NCBI GenBank assembly: GCA_038533155.1 | Contig: JBCAZH010000004.1 | Location: 1-64,000 of the forward strand | DNA from: CALBPI01 sp038533155 | Lineage (GTDB): Bacteria; Pseudomonadota; Gammaproteobacteria; Steroidobacterales; Woeseiaceae | Length of the DNA stretch: 64,000 nucleotides | Direction: 5' to 3' | In this document: in pieces, positions 9,559 through 18,403 of the stretch | Layout: every line of letters starts with the position of its first letter | Numbering within the stretch: the first letter of the stretch is position 1 | The notes under the pieces: model-generated | Databases searched by the model: none | The model's input: only the letters and a program-made list of their open reading frames with translations | What the model was told of the DNA's origin: nothing | Position numbers and translations under genes: made by a program

Positions 9559-10908
9559 TTAAAAAACCAACCCAATCCGCGTCCCTTGCGGTTCCGCATC
9601 GGCGATGGTCACGGACCCACCATGCGCGATCATGACCTGTCGGGTCAGCGCAAGGCCAACGCCCGAGCCGCCACTTCGGGTTGAGAAGTAGGGCACAAAC
9701 ACACGATCCCGCATCGACTCTGGGATCCCGTCGCCGTTGTCCTGAACCTCGATGACGACTCGGCCGCGTCGATCCCGGCGTCCTGCGAGTCTAATCTCAG
9801 GTTGATCAATCTGTGCCAACGCATCCATGGCGTTGCGAACCAAGTTGATCAGCACTTGCTCTAGTTGCTGACGATCGCCGCGCAGCTGAAGGTCGATTTC
9901 CGGAGTCTCGACGTTCAGCGTGATACCCGCTTTTTCGATCTCAGCCGATACGAGCGACGCCATGTCCGAAAGCAGCGCAGATACGCAGAGCGTTTCCATT
10001 GTCGGTGCAGGCAGTCGTGTGAATCGGCGGTAGCCCTGTACGAAGCCCATAAGTGAGTCGGCGCGGTGCGCAACGGTCGAAATCGCTTCACGAGCTTGCG
10101 CCTGACTGTTGCCAGATTCGTCATCGAGAAGCGTCTTCGCGGTGTTGGCGAGCGATGCCACAGGCGTCAACGAATTCATGATTTCGTGAGCGAGCACTTG
10201 AGCCATTTGCTGCCATGCTTCCAGCTCACTCGCGGCCAGAGCATCGCCGATGTTCTGCAACGTGATCAATTTTTGATGCTCGTTGCCGACGATAATCTCG
10301 GTGAGTGACAGTGTCATCTTGTGAACGTCGGCGTCCTCGGATGGAATATTGATCAGGGTGGATTGGCCGGGAATCTGTCGGTGGATGGCTTTGACGAGTT
10401 CCGGACTGATGCGCTCCAGATCTTCGACGCTGGCGGCCGGTCGAGTACCAAACAGGCGGCGGGCTGCGTGGTTGTGCAGCACGACGCGTTCATTGGCGAT
10501 CACACCAAACATCGGTACGGGTACATGTTCGACGATCGATTTGAGCTGCAGTCTGTCGGACTCGCCAGCGTTCCTAAATGCCTGCAATCGCTCTGTGACC
10601 TCACGCATACTTTGCGCGAGTTCCTCAAAGCCTGCGCCACGAAGCTTCGGGTCGACACGATGCGAGAAGTCCGCATGGCGAATACTGTCGAAAAACCGGC
10701 TGACCTCGCGGTTGGTTCGCTGAACAAAAAACACGAACTCCACGAGCAGTGCGATGCACAAGAGCGCGACGACGGTCGGTGTGATGATGAAACTGGTTTC
10801 GAACAACAAGTACGCGAGAAGAATCATCGCGCCCAGCAGCGCCACCGCACGGCCAATTGCTTGTGCAGTGAATCGGTGGCCGAGAGAAATCGATGGAGAG
10901 ACGCTCAC
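9559..10908 (-). CDS. NtrY/NtrB-like sensor histidine kinase
   Basis: 449 aa. Two N-terminal membrane helices (about residues 20-62) enclose almost no periplasmic loop, so the signal is probably sensed in or at the membrane. A HAMP-like linker, a PAS domain, a HisKA domain with phosphoacceptor His241 in LAHEIMNSLTP, and a HATPase with the N box (LINLVRNAMDAL), DNGDGIP and GSGVGLAL follow. The HEIMNSLTP version is typical of the NtrY group. Its start overlaps the stop of the upstream NtrC-like gene by 4 bases, so the two are translated together and form a cognate pair. The pair probably controls the divergent efflux operon at 12484-16935. Confidence 0.9.
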   Translation of the reverse strand: MSVSPSISLGHRFTAQAIGRAVALLGAMILLAYLLFETSFIITPTVVALLCIALLVEFVFFVQRTNREVSRFFDSIRHADFSHRVDPKLRGAGFEELAQSMREVTERLQAFRNAGESDRLQLKSIVEHVPVPMFGVIANERVVLHNHAARRLFGTRPAASVEDLERISPELVKAIHRQIPGQSTLINIPSEDADVHKMTLSLTEIIVGNEHQKLITLQNIGDALAASELEAWQQMAQVLAHEIMNSLTPVASLANTAKTLLDDESGNSQAQAREAISTVAHRADSLMGFVQGYRRFTRLPAPTMETLCVSALLSDMASLVSAEIEKAGITLNVETPEIDLQLRGDRQQLEQVLINLVRNAMDALAQIDQPEIRLAGRRDRRGRVVIEVQDNGDGIPESMRDRVFVPYFSTRSGGSGVGLALTRQVMIAHGGSVTIADAEPQGTRIGLVF

Positions 10909-12287
10909 AGCCCGTGTTTTTCCATGCGGCGATAGAGCGCGGCTCGCGTCAACCCCAGTTCCTTAGCGGCGCGACTGATATTGAAGCCATGCTTCTTCAA
11001 CGCTAAAGACACGGTGCGTTTTTCCACGGCCTCAAGATTCAACTCATCCTGAAGTGGGGAGTCCATCGCGGCCGGACGGACTGTCGTCGTCGGCAGCGAA
11101 AAATCGTCGATGGTATAAGCATTGTCGCCCTCGGCCATGATGACCGCGCGCTCCATCGCATGCCGCAACGCGCGAATGTTGCCAGGCCAATCATGTTTGC
11201 AAAGTGCATCCAGCGCCGAGCGACTCAGGTCGCGGGCGGGTTTGCCGTACCGCTTCTCAAAATAGGGAAGGTAATGCGCGGCGAGCGCTCCGATGTCCTC
11301 GGTGCGATCGCGTAGCGGGGGCAGCGTAATCTCCACGGTATTCAATCGAAACAGTAAGTCCTGGCGGAAGCAGTCCGGGTCGGTGAGTTTGTCCTCGCCG
11401 AGGTTCGTCGCCGCGATGAGCCGAACGTCGAATGGCTCGGACTGCGTGCTGCCGACCGGTGTGACTCGGCGCTGTTCAAGAGCGCCCAATAACTTCGCCT
11501 GCAGATGCAGTGGGACATTGCCAACCTCATCCAGAAACAACGTGCCGCCCGATGCGGCCACCATGTGGCCAGTTCGGTCTTTGTGTGCGTCGGTGAACGC
11601 CCCTTTCTTGTGACCAAAGAGCTCGCTCTCAAACAGCGACTCGGGTACCGCGCCCAAATCCACCGCGATGAATGGGCCGTCCGCGCGCCGTGAAGTGCGG
11701 TGCACTGCTCTCGCAACCAGGTCTTTTCCTGTGCCGTTCTCGCCGAGCACAAGGACATTCGCATCGACTGGTGCGGCGCGTTCAATGAGTGCGAGAACCT
11801 CCCGCATTGCCGACGAGTTGCCAATCATCGGTTGCGAGGGACCCGCGCTTGCAGCGGTCAGTGTGGCGTTACGATCTCTAAGGCGAGAAGCTTCGACGCG
11901 CGTAGACGCTAACGTTGCGCCAGCACGAACCGTGGCGAGCAATCGCTCGTTCTGCCAAGGTTTTGTGACGAAATCTGCCGCACCATGCTTCATCGCTTGG
12001 ACCGCCGTGTCGAGCTCTCCGTGCGCCGTGACCATGATGACCACTTCGTCTGGTTCTCGTTTCAGGAGCTGTTTGAGCCAAGCCAGTCCCTGCTCGCCAC
12101 TGGTTTCACCAGGACCAAAATTCATGTCGAGCAACACGACCCTCGGATGCTGGCTTCGGGCCTCGATCTGCTCGGGGTGGGAGAGCGTGCGGATGTTCGG
12201 GTACTCGCGCTCAAGCAGCATTTGCCCTGCTTTCAGTACATCGGGATCGTCATCAACAATGAGCAATTCGGTCTTCGAGTCTGGCAT
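10905..12287 (-). CDS. NtrC-family sigma-54-dependent response regulator
   Basis: 460 aa from ATG 12287; the frame extends further upstream but the receiver begins right here (PDSKTELLIVDDDPD). Domains: receiver with phosphoacceptor Asp54 (LLDMNFG) and conserved TAHG and KPW; AAA+ domain with Walker A GENGTGKD and LFLDEVGN; C-terminal Fis-type helix-turn-helix (NISRAAKELGLTRAALYRRM). The sigma-54-contacting loop reads GAFTDA, not GAFTGA. Activators of this class contact RNA polymerase with sigma-54 from distant sites. A sigma-54 promoter lies at 12396-12413, just upstream of the divergent efflux operon, so that operon is the obvious target. Confidence 0.92.
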   Translation of the reverse strand: MPDSKTELLIVDDDPDVLKAGQMLLEREYPNIRTLSHPEQIEARSQHPRVVLLDMNFGPGETSGEQGLAWLKQLLKREPDEVVIMVTAHGELDTAVQAMKHGAADFVTKPWQNERLLATVRAGATLASTRVEASRLRDRNATLTAASAGPSQPMIGNSSAMREVLALIERAAPVDANVLVLGENGTGKDLVARAVHRTSRRADGPFIAVDLGAVPESLFESELFGHKKGAFTDAHKDRTGHMVAASGGTLFLDEVGNVPLHLQAKLLGALEQRRVTPVGSTQSEPFDVRLIAATNLGEDKLTDPDCFRQDLLFRLNTVEITLPPLRDRTEDIGALAAHYLPYFEKRYGKPARDLSRSALDALCKHDWPGNIRALRHAMERAVIMAEGDNAYTIDDFSLPTTTVRPAAMDSPLQDELNLEAVEKRTVSLALKKHGFNISRAAKELGLTRAALYRRMEKHGL

Positions 12288-12395
12288 CGGCGGAAGCGTT
12301 CGAGAGTGTCCGTTTTCGTACAGTTGGTGTTCAGTATCGCACAGGTTTCTCGGGTCGGCTTGGTCTAGAACCCAGTAACTGGGCGGTCTCGAGAC

Positions 12396-12413
12396 TTGGC
12401 ACACCGGTTGCAA
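12396..12413 (+). promoter_or_regulatory. Sigma-54 promoter of the efflux operon
   Basis: TTGGCAC - 5 bases - TTGCAA, with the invariant GG (12398-12399) and GC (12410-12411) exactly 12 bases apart, is a near-consensus -24/-12 element. Transcription would start near 12423. That makes the ATG at 12424 effectively leaderless and favours ATG 12484 as the start of the adaptor gene. A 6+1+6 palindrome (CCCAGTAACTGGG, 12371-12383) sits just upstream and may bind a regulator, although it is closer than usual for an enhancer site. Confidence 0.85.
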
Positions 12414-12483
12414 CAGCTTTCCCATGAGTCACACGCAAGTCAAAAGCATCCGGCCGGAAGCAGGCCACCACAGCGGCGCATCG

Positions 12484-13740
12484 ATGGATCGGATCGTCAC
12501 CCAGTCTCGCTGGCAGAAGTTCAAGCCCGTCGTCTTAGCCTGCGCGATTCTCATCGCGACAATCGTGATCTGGCAATTCGCAATGCCACAGGGTGGCAAA
12601 ACGCTGAGTGTGGGCGCGAGTCGACTCAACATCGCGACGGTGACAAACGGCGTCTTCGAAGACTTTATCCCAGTTCGCGGCCGAGTGGTGCCGCGCCGAA
12701 CCGTGTTTCTCGACGCCGTGGAAGGCGGGCGGGTCGAAGAGATTTTCGTAGAAGATGGTGCACGAGTGGCCGCTGGTGAGCCGCTTGTCCGGTTGAGCAA
12801 CACGCAGTTGCAACTCGATGTGATTGCGCGCGAGGCGGAGGTGACGCAACAGCTCAACAACATCAACACCTTGCAATTGCAGCTCGAGCAAAATCGTCTA
12901 TCGCATCGAAGAACGCTGGTCGACATCGACTATCAACTCAAGCGACTGGGAAGGATCACAGAAGGCGGCGAGAAACTCATCGTTAACGGGCTCATCGGAC
13001 GCCGCGAATACGACAATGCACGCGACGAATTCAACTATCAGACGCAACTGCGTGAGGTTACGTTGGAAGCACAAGCGACCGATGAGCGCCTTCAGCGTGC
13101 ACAGATGGCGCAATTGCGAGATGCATCCGAACAGTTGCAGGCCAACCTGTCAGTCGCCCGAGACAATCTCTCCAGTCTGAACGTCACCGCTCCGGTCGAC
13201 GGTCAAGTGACTGCATTCGACATCGAAGTGGGACAGTCGCTCGGTCGCGGTGAACGCATTGGACAGATTGATGATCCCGTTCGGTTCAAGTTGACCGCAC
13301 TGATCGATGAGTTCTATCTGCCCCGAGTAGATATTGGGTTGGCTGCCACTGTCACACTGGATGACGTTGAGCACACGATGCGTGTGGTCAAAATCTATCC
13401 CGAAGTCAACAACGGTCAATTTGAGGTTGACCTGACATTCAACGGCGACCATCCCAGCAATGTTAGACGCGGCCAGACCGCTCAGATTCGATTGTCGCTC
13501 GGCGATCCCAGCGACGCGGTACTGATTCCGAATGGTGCCTACTACCAAGATACGGGCGGCAATTGGGTATTCGTTGTTCTGGCTGACAGCAGCGCGGCGG
13601 TGCGTCGTAAAGTTCGATTGGGTCGACGCAACGCGCGATTCATCGAGGTGCTCGACGGGCTTGAGGTCGGCGAACGACTGGTGGTTAGCCCCTATACCGA
13701 TTTCGTGGACCTGGACCGAATTGTTCTAAAAGCGGAATGA
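12484..13740 (+). CDS. Efflux periplasmic adaptor subunit (HlyD/MacA-like)
   Basis: 418 aa from ATG 12484. ATG 12424 in the same frame would lie at the predicted transcription start and is less likely. One N-terminal membrane helix (VVLACAILIATIVIWQFA) is followed by a split lipoyl/biotinyl-like domain (GGRVEEIFVEDGARVAAGEPL and VTAPVDGQVTAFDIEVGQSL, each shown here only as a motif), a long alpha-hairpin coiled coil between them (about residues 105-215), and beta-barrel and membrane-proximal domains. The family links an inner-membrane transporter to an outer-membrane channel. The ATPase and MacB-like permease follow directly, so this is a tripartite ABC efflux pump. The outer-membrane channel is not encoded nearby. 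Substrate unknown. Confidence 0.9.
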   Translation: MDRIVTQSRWQKFKPVVLACAILIATIVIWQFAMPQGGKTLSVGASRLNIATVTNGVFEDFIPVRGRVVPRRTVFLDAVEGGRVEEIFVEDGARVAAGEPLVRLSNTQLQLDVIAREAEVTQQLNNINTLQLQLEQNRLSHRRTLVDIDYQLKRLGRITEGGEKLIVNGLIGRREYDNARDEFNYQTQLREVTLEAQATDERLQRAQMAQLRDASEQLQANLSVARDNLSSLNVTAPVDGQVTAFDIEVGQSLGRGERIGQIDDPVRFKLTALIDEFYLPRVDIGLAATVTLDDVEHTMRVVKIYPEVNNGQFEVDLTFNGDHPSNVRRGQTAQIRLSLGDPSDAVLIPNGAYYQDTGGNWVFVVLADSSAAVRRKVRLGRRNARFIEVLDGLEVGERLVVSPYTDFVDLDRIVLKAE

Positions 13741-13765
13741 TCTACACAACTGAAGAGTGCAAACA

Positions 13766-14467
13766 ATGGTTGCTACAAAAGCGTTATTAAGCCTGCATGG
13801 CATCTCCAAAACCTACCGTACGGATGAGGTCGAGACCTCGGCGCTTGCTGGGATCGATCTCGAGATCGATGTCGGCGAGTTCGTCGCGATCATGGGCCCT
13901 TCTGGTTGCGGCAAGTCGACGCTACTGAATGTGCTCGGCATGCTCGATTCGCCGACTGAAGGTCAATATGTGTTTCAAGGCGAGGATGTCGCCGGTTACA
14001 ACGAGTCGCGCCTAGCGCGTCTGAGAAAGCAGCACGTCGGCATCATCTTCCAGGATTTTCACCTTATCGATGAGCTGACCGTGCGTGAGAACATTGAGTT
14101 GGCGCTTCTCTATCAAAGTGTCAGCGCGAGCGATCGCCGCGCACGCGCCAACGAGGTGATGGATCAAGTCGGCATCGCGCACCGGGCGAATCATCGACCA
14201 GGTCAGTTGTCAGGTGGTCAGCAGCAGCGTGTCGCTGTTGCGCGCGCTTTGATTGCACGTCCCGATCTGATCCTCGCCGATGAGCCCACGGGCAATCTCG
14301 ATAGTGTGCACGGCGAGGAAGTCATGGGCATGTTGCGACGCCTGAACGAACAAGGCGCGACGATTGTCATGGTGACCCATTCGCCGGCGCATGCGGATTG
14401 GGCGAAGCGGACGGTCAACCTCCTGGATGGTCGTGTTGTTGCCCATGACATTCGCCAGGCCATTTAG
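13766..14467 (+). CDS. ABC transporter ATPase, LolD/MacB type
   Basis: 233 aa from ATG 13766, with GAAGAG at good spacing; the GTG at 13757 is an alternative. Walker A is GPSGCGKS, the Q-loop lies in IIFQDFHL, the signature is LSGGQQQRVAVARAL, Walker B is LILADEPTGNLD and the H-loop is VTHSP. TGNLD after Walker B is characteristic of the LolD/MacB/FtsE group, which energises mechanotransmission-type permeases. It lies between the adaptor and the FtsX-domain permease; the three genes are 25 and 11 bases apart and form one operon. It powers efflux or substrate extrusion from the cytoplasmic face of the inner membrane. Confidence 0.93.
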   Translation: MVATKALLSLHGISKTYRTDEVETSALAGIDLEIDVGEFVAIMGPSGCGKSTLLNVLGMLDSPTEGQYVFQGEDVAGYNESRLARLRKQHVGIIFQDFHLIDELTVRENIELALLYQSVSASDRRARANEVMDQVGIAHRANHRPGQLSGGQQQRVAVARALIARPDLILADEPTGNLDSVHGEEVMGMLRRLNEQGATIVMVTHSPAHADWAKRTVNLLDGRVVAHDIRQAI

Positions 14468-14478
14468 GGAGTTCTCGG

Positions 14479-16935
14479 ATGTTCCGCAATTACTTGATGA
14501 CAGCGTTGCGCAATCACCTTCGGCAAATCGGCTTTACGTTGATTTCACTGGCCGGCTTGATGCTTGGGCTCGCGGTCGCGACGCTTGCTCTCTTGCACGT
14601 TTGGCAGGAAACGCATTTCGATCATCACGTGCCGTCCCACGAGCGCATTTTCCTCGTGGAAACAGAACGCAGTCAGCCAGGACGTAGCGATCAGTTGTTG
14701 CTAACGGCACCTGGACCGCTGGCGCCTACCGCTGCAGAGACGATCGATGGGATCGAAAAGGCGGTGCGCGTCTGGCAGGCCTGGTACACGCTGTCGGTCG
14801 GCGAACGGTTGGAGTTCAATTATCCTCTGGCCGCTGTCGATACCGACTTCCCTGCGTTCATCGGTCTCGAGATGATCGAGGGCTCGATCGACGCATTGGC
14901 GAATCCGAGTGCGGCGCTCGTTTCGAAGTCGATGGCGGAACGGCTGTTTGGAGAAGGTCCCTATCTTGGACAGATTCTCACACTAGGTGGGTATCGCGAG
15001 GTTGAGATCAGCGGAGTCTATGAAGATTTCCCCACGACGAGTCATATGGATACGCAGGTCATGCTGTCGATGGCATCGCCGGCTGTCACTGATCGAAGAG
15101 TGCAGTTCGAGACGAACTGGAATACGTTTGGGTTGTATACCTACCTCCGACTGGCCCCCAGCGCAAACCCATCGGCGGTCGGCGATGCGATCGAGGCGCT
15201 AGCGCATCGAAACGTTCGTCCTGCGGACGGGGTACGCATCGAGGACACACTGCGACTCTCGCTTGAACCGCTGACCGATCTGCACCTGAACGGAAAAGAC
15301 TATGCGCAACGACCGACCGAGGTTGTCGGTAACCGAACCGCCATTGTCATTGCTGTGACCATTGCGCTGCTTGTATTGGTGGTTGCTTGCATCAACGCGA
15401 TAAACATTGCGACGGCACGAAGTGCGGATCGCGCGCATGAAGTCGGCCTTCGCAAAGTGGTCGGTGCGAGTCGATCTCAGCTCGTTGTGCAGTTCCTTGG
15501 CGAATCTGCGTTGTTGGTCTTGGTTGCGATGGTTGGGGCTTTGGTCATCGTCGAACTGACCGTCGGCCCTGCCGGAGATTTTATCGGACGTACGTTCTCG
15601 CTTTCTGTGTTGCTCCAACCGGGGGCGCTGGCCTTGTTCGCGCTGCTAATCATCGCCGTGGTGTTGTTGTCGGGGCTCTATCCCGCATTCGTATTGGCGA
15701 GCTTCAAGCCAGCCCGGATCTTCCAGCCTGCGACGCCGCGCCGCGGCTTTTCACTCCGCTCAGCGCTCGTCGTGTTCCAGTTCGTTACGTCGATTTGTCT
15801 CATGGTGATGGCGGGTACCGTTTGGCAGCAGGTTCGATATCTGGAAACCGCCGACCTCGGTTTTAATCGCAAGGATGTCATCTTGTTGTTCGGCACACGT
15901 CGAGGGCCCGAAGGTACTATCCAGCTCACCCGCAGCCTCAAACAAGCGATCGGTGGCAAACCAGGCATCGTGGATATCAGCGGCACGCACTCGTCACCCT
16001 CGTGGGACTACGCCGACGAGGCGAATCTTCGGCGCGCTGCAACGCCGCGGGATGCGTCAACCACGGTGGATCGATTGGCGGTCGGCACCGACTTTTTCGA
16101 TGTACTGTTAATCGAGCCGGTGGCCGGGCGCGCCTTTGACATGGACTACGGCCCCGATCGCGCTCAATGGGACTACGCCAACCGATCGCAAGTCGAGCTG
16201 CCGTTGATTCTGAACATGGCGGCCGTCAGTACACTCGGATACGCCGCGCCAGAGGACGTCATCGGTGAGGCAATGAACTTCGAGTTGTCTGCCGGCGACG
16301 ACCGCGCGAGTCGAGTGGTTGGTGTCGTACCAGACTTCCACTTCAAGTCATTGAAATCGAAGATCCGTCCGATGGTGTTCTTTCCTGACCCGTCGCGCTT
16401 CAACGCGATGATGGTGCGTATTGACGGCGATCGTCGCGACGAGGCCATTGCATCGCTGGAAGCGGGTTGGGATCAAGTGCTACAAGGACAGGCACTGTCG
16501 CGCGCGTATCTGGATCGCGAGCTGGTGACTCAATACGTATCCGAGCAACGCCAGTTCACCGTGCTGGCTGCGCTGGCCGGTGTGGCCGTGTTCATTGCGA
16601 TGCTCGGTCTCGTCGGTTTGCTCGCCCATGCAGTGACTTCGCGTCGGCGAGAAATCTCATTACGCAAAGTTCTTGGGGCCGAGGTGCGAGATGTGCTTCG
16701 TTTGTTCCTCTGGCAGTTCTCGCGACCGGTGCTCGTTGCCGTGCTCATCGCGTGGCCGATTGCGTGGATCCTTGCCGAGCGCTGGTTGTCCGGATTCGCC
16801 TATCGCATCAGCTTGGCTTGGTGGATCTTTGTTGGTGCCGGTTTGATTGCGCTGGGTATCACTTGGGCGCTGACCGCGGCGCAGGTGCTGAAGGTCTCGC
16901 GCACGATGCCGGCCCAGGTGCTTCAAGCGCGATAG
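14479..16935 (+). CDS. MacB/FtsX-family ABC transporter permease
   Basis: 818 aa; the ATG follows GGAG at good distance. There are two MacB-core/FtsX halves. An N-terminal membrane helix (near residues 20-40), a large periplasmic domain, three helices with the conserved DRAHEVGLRKVVGASRSQL motif near residue 320, a fourth helix, a second periplasmic domain, and a second FtsX block with SRRREISLRKVLGAEVRDVL near residue 725 are visible. This duplicated layout (about 8 helices) is typical of the large single-chain permeases paired with a separate ATPase and a HlyD-type adaptor. Members export antibiotics, lipids or peptides; nothing in the sequence fixes the substrate. Expression is probably sigma-54-dependent through the NtrC-like regulator upstream. 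Confidence 0.9.
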   Translation: MFRNYLMTALRNHLRQIGFTLISLAGLMLGLAVATLALLHVWQETHFDHHVPSHERIFLVETERSQPGRSDQLLLTAPGPLAPTAAETIDGIEKAVRVWQAWYTLSVGERLEFNYPLAAVDTDFPAFIGLEMIEGSIDALANPSAALVSKSMAERLFGEGPYLGQILTLGGYREVEISGVYEDFPTTSHMDTQVMLSMASPAVTDRRVQFETNWNTFGLYTYLRLAPSANPSAVGDAIEALAHRNVRPADGVRIEDTLRLSLEPLTDLHLNGKDYAQRPTEVVGNRTAIVIAVTIALLVLVVACINAINIATARSADRAHEVGLRKVVGASRSQLVVQFLGESALLVLVAMVGALVIVELTVGPAGDFIGRTFSLSVLLQPGALALFALLIIAVVLLSGLYPAFVLASFKPARIFQPATPRRGFSLRSALVVFQFVTSICLMVMAGTVWQQVRYLETADLGFNRKDVILLFGTRRGPEGTIQLTRSLKQAIGGKPGIVDISGTHSSPSWDYADEANLRRAATPRDASTTVDRLAVGTDFFDVLLIEPVAGRAFDMDYGPDRAQWDYANRSQVELPLILNMAAVSTLGYAAPEDVIGEAMNFELSAGDDRASRVVGVVPDFHFKSLKSKIRPMVFFPDPSRFNAMMVRIDGDRRDEAIASLEAGWDQVLQGQALSRAYLDRELVTQYVSEQRQFTVLAALAGVAVFIAMLGLVGLLAHAVTSRRREISLRKVLGAEVRDVLRLFLWQFSRPVLVAVLIAWPIAWILAERWLSGFAYRISLAWWIFVGAGLIALGITWALTAAQVLKVSRTMPAQVLQAR

Positions 16936-17035
16936 CCGGAGATATCGTTGTGGAGCAGGCTGCATAAGTATCCGAATAGACAAAAGAAAAACGCGCCTTA
17001 TTGGTGGTTTGGTGTTTGCTTGTTAGGCTGATCGC

Positions 17036-17476
17036 ATGAACAGTAAAGCGTGCGACAACTTTCGAAAAAAACGCGCACCGAAGAAGGTGCAGTTGGAAAA
17101 GGACTTTGCGGGTATTCGCGCGGGTCAGTGGATGTTTGTTGGCACGCCACAGATCGTCGCGAAGTATCTCGAAAAAATTCCTGTCGGCGAGACTGTCTCT
17201 ATACCCAAACTGCGGAATCAGATTGCCCGCCGCCATAGGTGCGACGCGATGTGTCCGGTATCGACCGCGATTTTCCTTCGGATCGTCGCGGACTGGGCGG
17301 TTGAGGAATTGGATGCGGGGGTTCCACCTGACAAGGTCGTTCCATTTTGGCGAGCAATTGGGCCTGACGATAAGATCGCGAAAAGAATCGCGATCGATAG
17401 TCAACGATTGGCTGCGCTGAGAGCGGCGGAGGAAAGTCCGGACGATAGCGCAGACCAGAGTCGTAGAACTCGATGA
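17036..17476 (+). CDS. Small conserved basic protein, possible alkyltransferase-like DNA-binding fold
   Basis: 146 aa, Lys/Arg-rich N-terminus (CDNFRKKRAPKKVQLEKDF), no signal peptide or membrane segment. The middle (VGETVSIPKLRNQIARRHRC...CPVSTAIF) recalls the winged-helix DNA-binding part of methylguanine-methyltransferase-like proteins, in which a GxVxTY-like strand and an Arg-finger helix occur. The active-site PCHR of true methyltransferases is absent. I remember similar short proteins annotated only as hypothetical in several proteobacteria. The stop overlaps the next start (ATGA), so it is translationally coupled to a ThuA-like lipoprotein gene. No function is claimed. Confidence 0.65.
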   Translation: MNSKACDNFRKKRAPKKVQLEKDFAGIRAGQWMFVGTPQIVAKYLEKIPVGETVSIPKLRNQIARRHRCDAMCPVSTAIFLRIVADWAVEELDAGVPPDKVVPFWRAIGPDDKIAKRIAIDSQRLAALRAAEESPDDSADQSRRTR

Positions 17477-18327
17477 CAGGCGCTCGCGTGACGGCAACAC
17501 TGATGTTGGCGGTAATCGGCTTCATCGCCGGTTGCCAGAGCCCGCCGTCTGTACTCACAGCCGATCGGCCCACCATCAATCAGTACATGAAGACTCCCGC
17601 GGTCCTCGTGTTCTCGCGCACACTAGGTTGGCGTCATGATGAGGGAATCGCAGGAGCGGATCTGTTCTTTGCCCGGCTAACCACCGAACGGGAATTCGGA
17701 CTGTTCACAACCGAGAACCCCCGTGTTTTCAATTCGGAGGATCTCAGTCGCTTTGACCTTGTGGTCTTTAACAACGTTACCGGAGCGTCGCTCGATCCAA
17801 AGCAGAGAGCGGCGTTCGAAAACTGGATGCGCGCGGGTGGCGCATGGATCGGACTGCATGGTGCGGGCGACGGCTCGATGAGCGACTGGCGTTGGTATCA
17901 GAACAACCTGATCGATACGCGGTTTATCGGACACACAATGGCGCCGCAGTTTCAGACCGGGACGCTCGCCCGTCTGTCTTCGGAGCATCCCATCGTAGAC
18001 AACTTGCCCGACCGTTGGTCACAAACCGATGAGTGGTATAGCTTCAATCGAATACCGGCACCGCCTGGCGCGATTCTTCTTGTCGGAATTGATGAGTCAT
18101 CCTATACACCACACAACTTGGTTGTGGACCGTTGGCCGCGCGATTTGCGCATGGGTGCATCCGTTTTCGATCACCCACTGATTTGGGCGATTTGTCAGCC
18201 AGAGTATCGGGGCTTTTATTCGGCGCTCGGTCACAGCTTTGAAACCTACGACAACCCGATCTATCGGCAGCTGCTTTCTAATGCCGTGGATTGGGTAATG
18301 GCGTCCGATTCGCCCGAGTGTGACTAA
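17473..18327 (+). CDS. ThuA-domain lipoprotein
   Basis: 284 aa. The N-terminus has a signal and lipobox (FIAGC), so the mature protein is a lipoprotein in the periplasm or outer membrane. The rest is a ThuA (trehalose-utilisation, glutamine-amidotransferase-like) domain: VLVFSRTLGWRHDEGI, FDLVVFNNVTG, WMRAGGAWIGLHGAGD, then late motifs around RGFYSALGHSFETY. The family is found in sugar and glycoside metabolism and lacks a classical amidotransferase triad; biochemical roles are mostly unproven. It overlaps the preceding gene by 4 bases. No sugar-utilisation genes are adjacent. Confidence 0.82.
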   Translation: MTGARVTATLMLAVIGFIAGCQSPPSVLTADRPTINQYMKTPAVLVFSRTLGWRHDEGIAGADLFFARLTTEREFGLFTTENPRVFNSEDLSRFDLVVFNNVTGASLDPKQRAAFENWMRAGGAWIGLHGAGDGSMSDWRWYQNNLIDTRFIGHTMAPQFQTGTLARLSSEHPIVDNLPDRWSQTDEWYSFNRIPAPPGAILLVGIDESSYTPHNLVVDRWPRDLRMGASVFDHPLIWAICQPEYRGFYSALGHSFETYDNPIYRQLLSNAVDWVMASDSPECD

Positions 18328-18403
18328 ACGTCGGTCGGCTTGGCCGAGCTCACGGAATTTCGCATAATCACGTCTGTCGACTTCAACGCGGGACAACGCA
18401 GTT

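Noticed and set aside
12424..12483. ATG 12424 as the start of the adaptor gene
   Set aside because: It lies at about +2 of the predicted sigma-54 transcript, with no room for a ribosome site.
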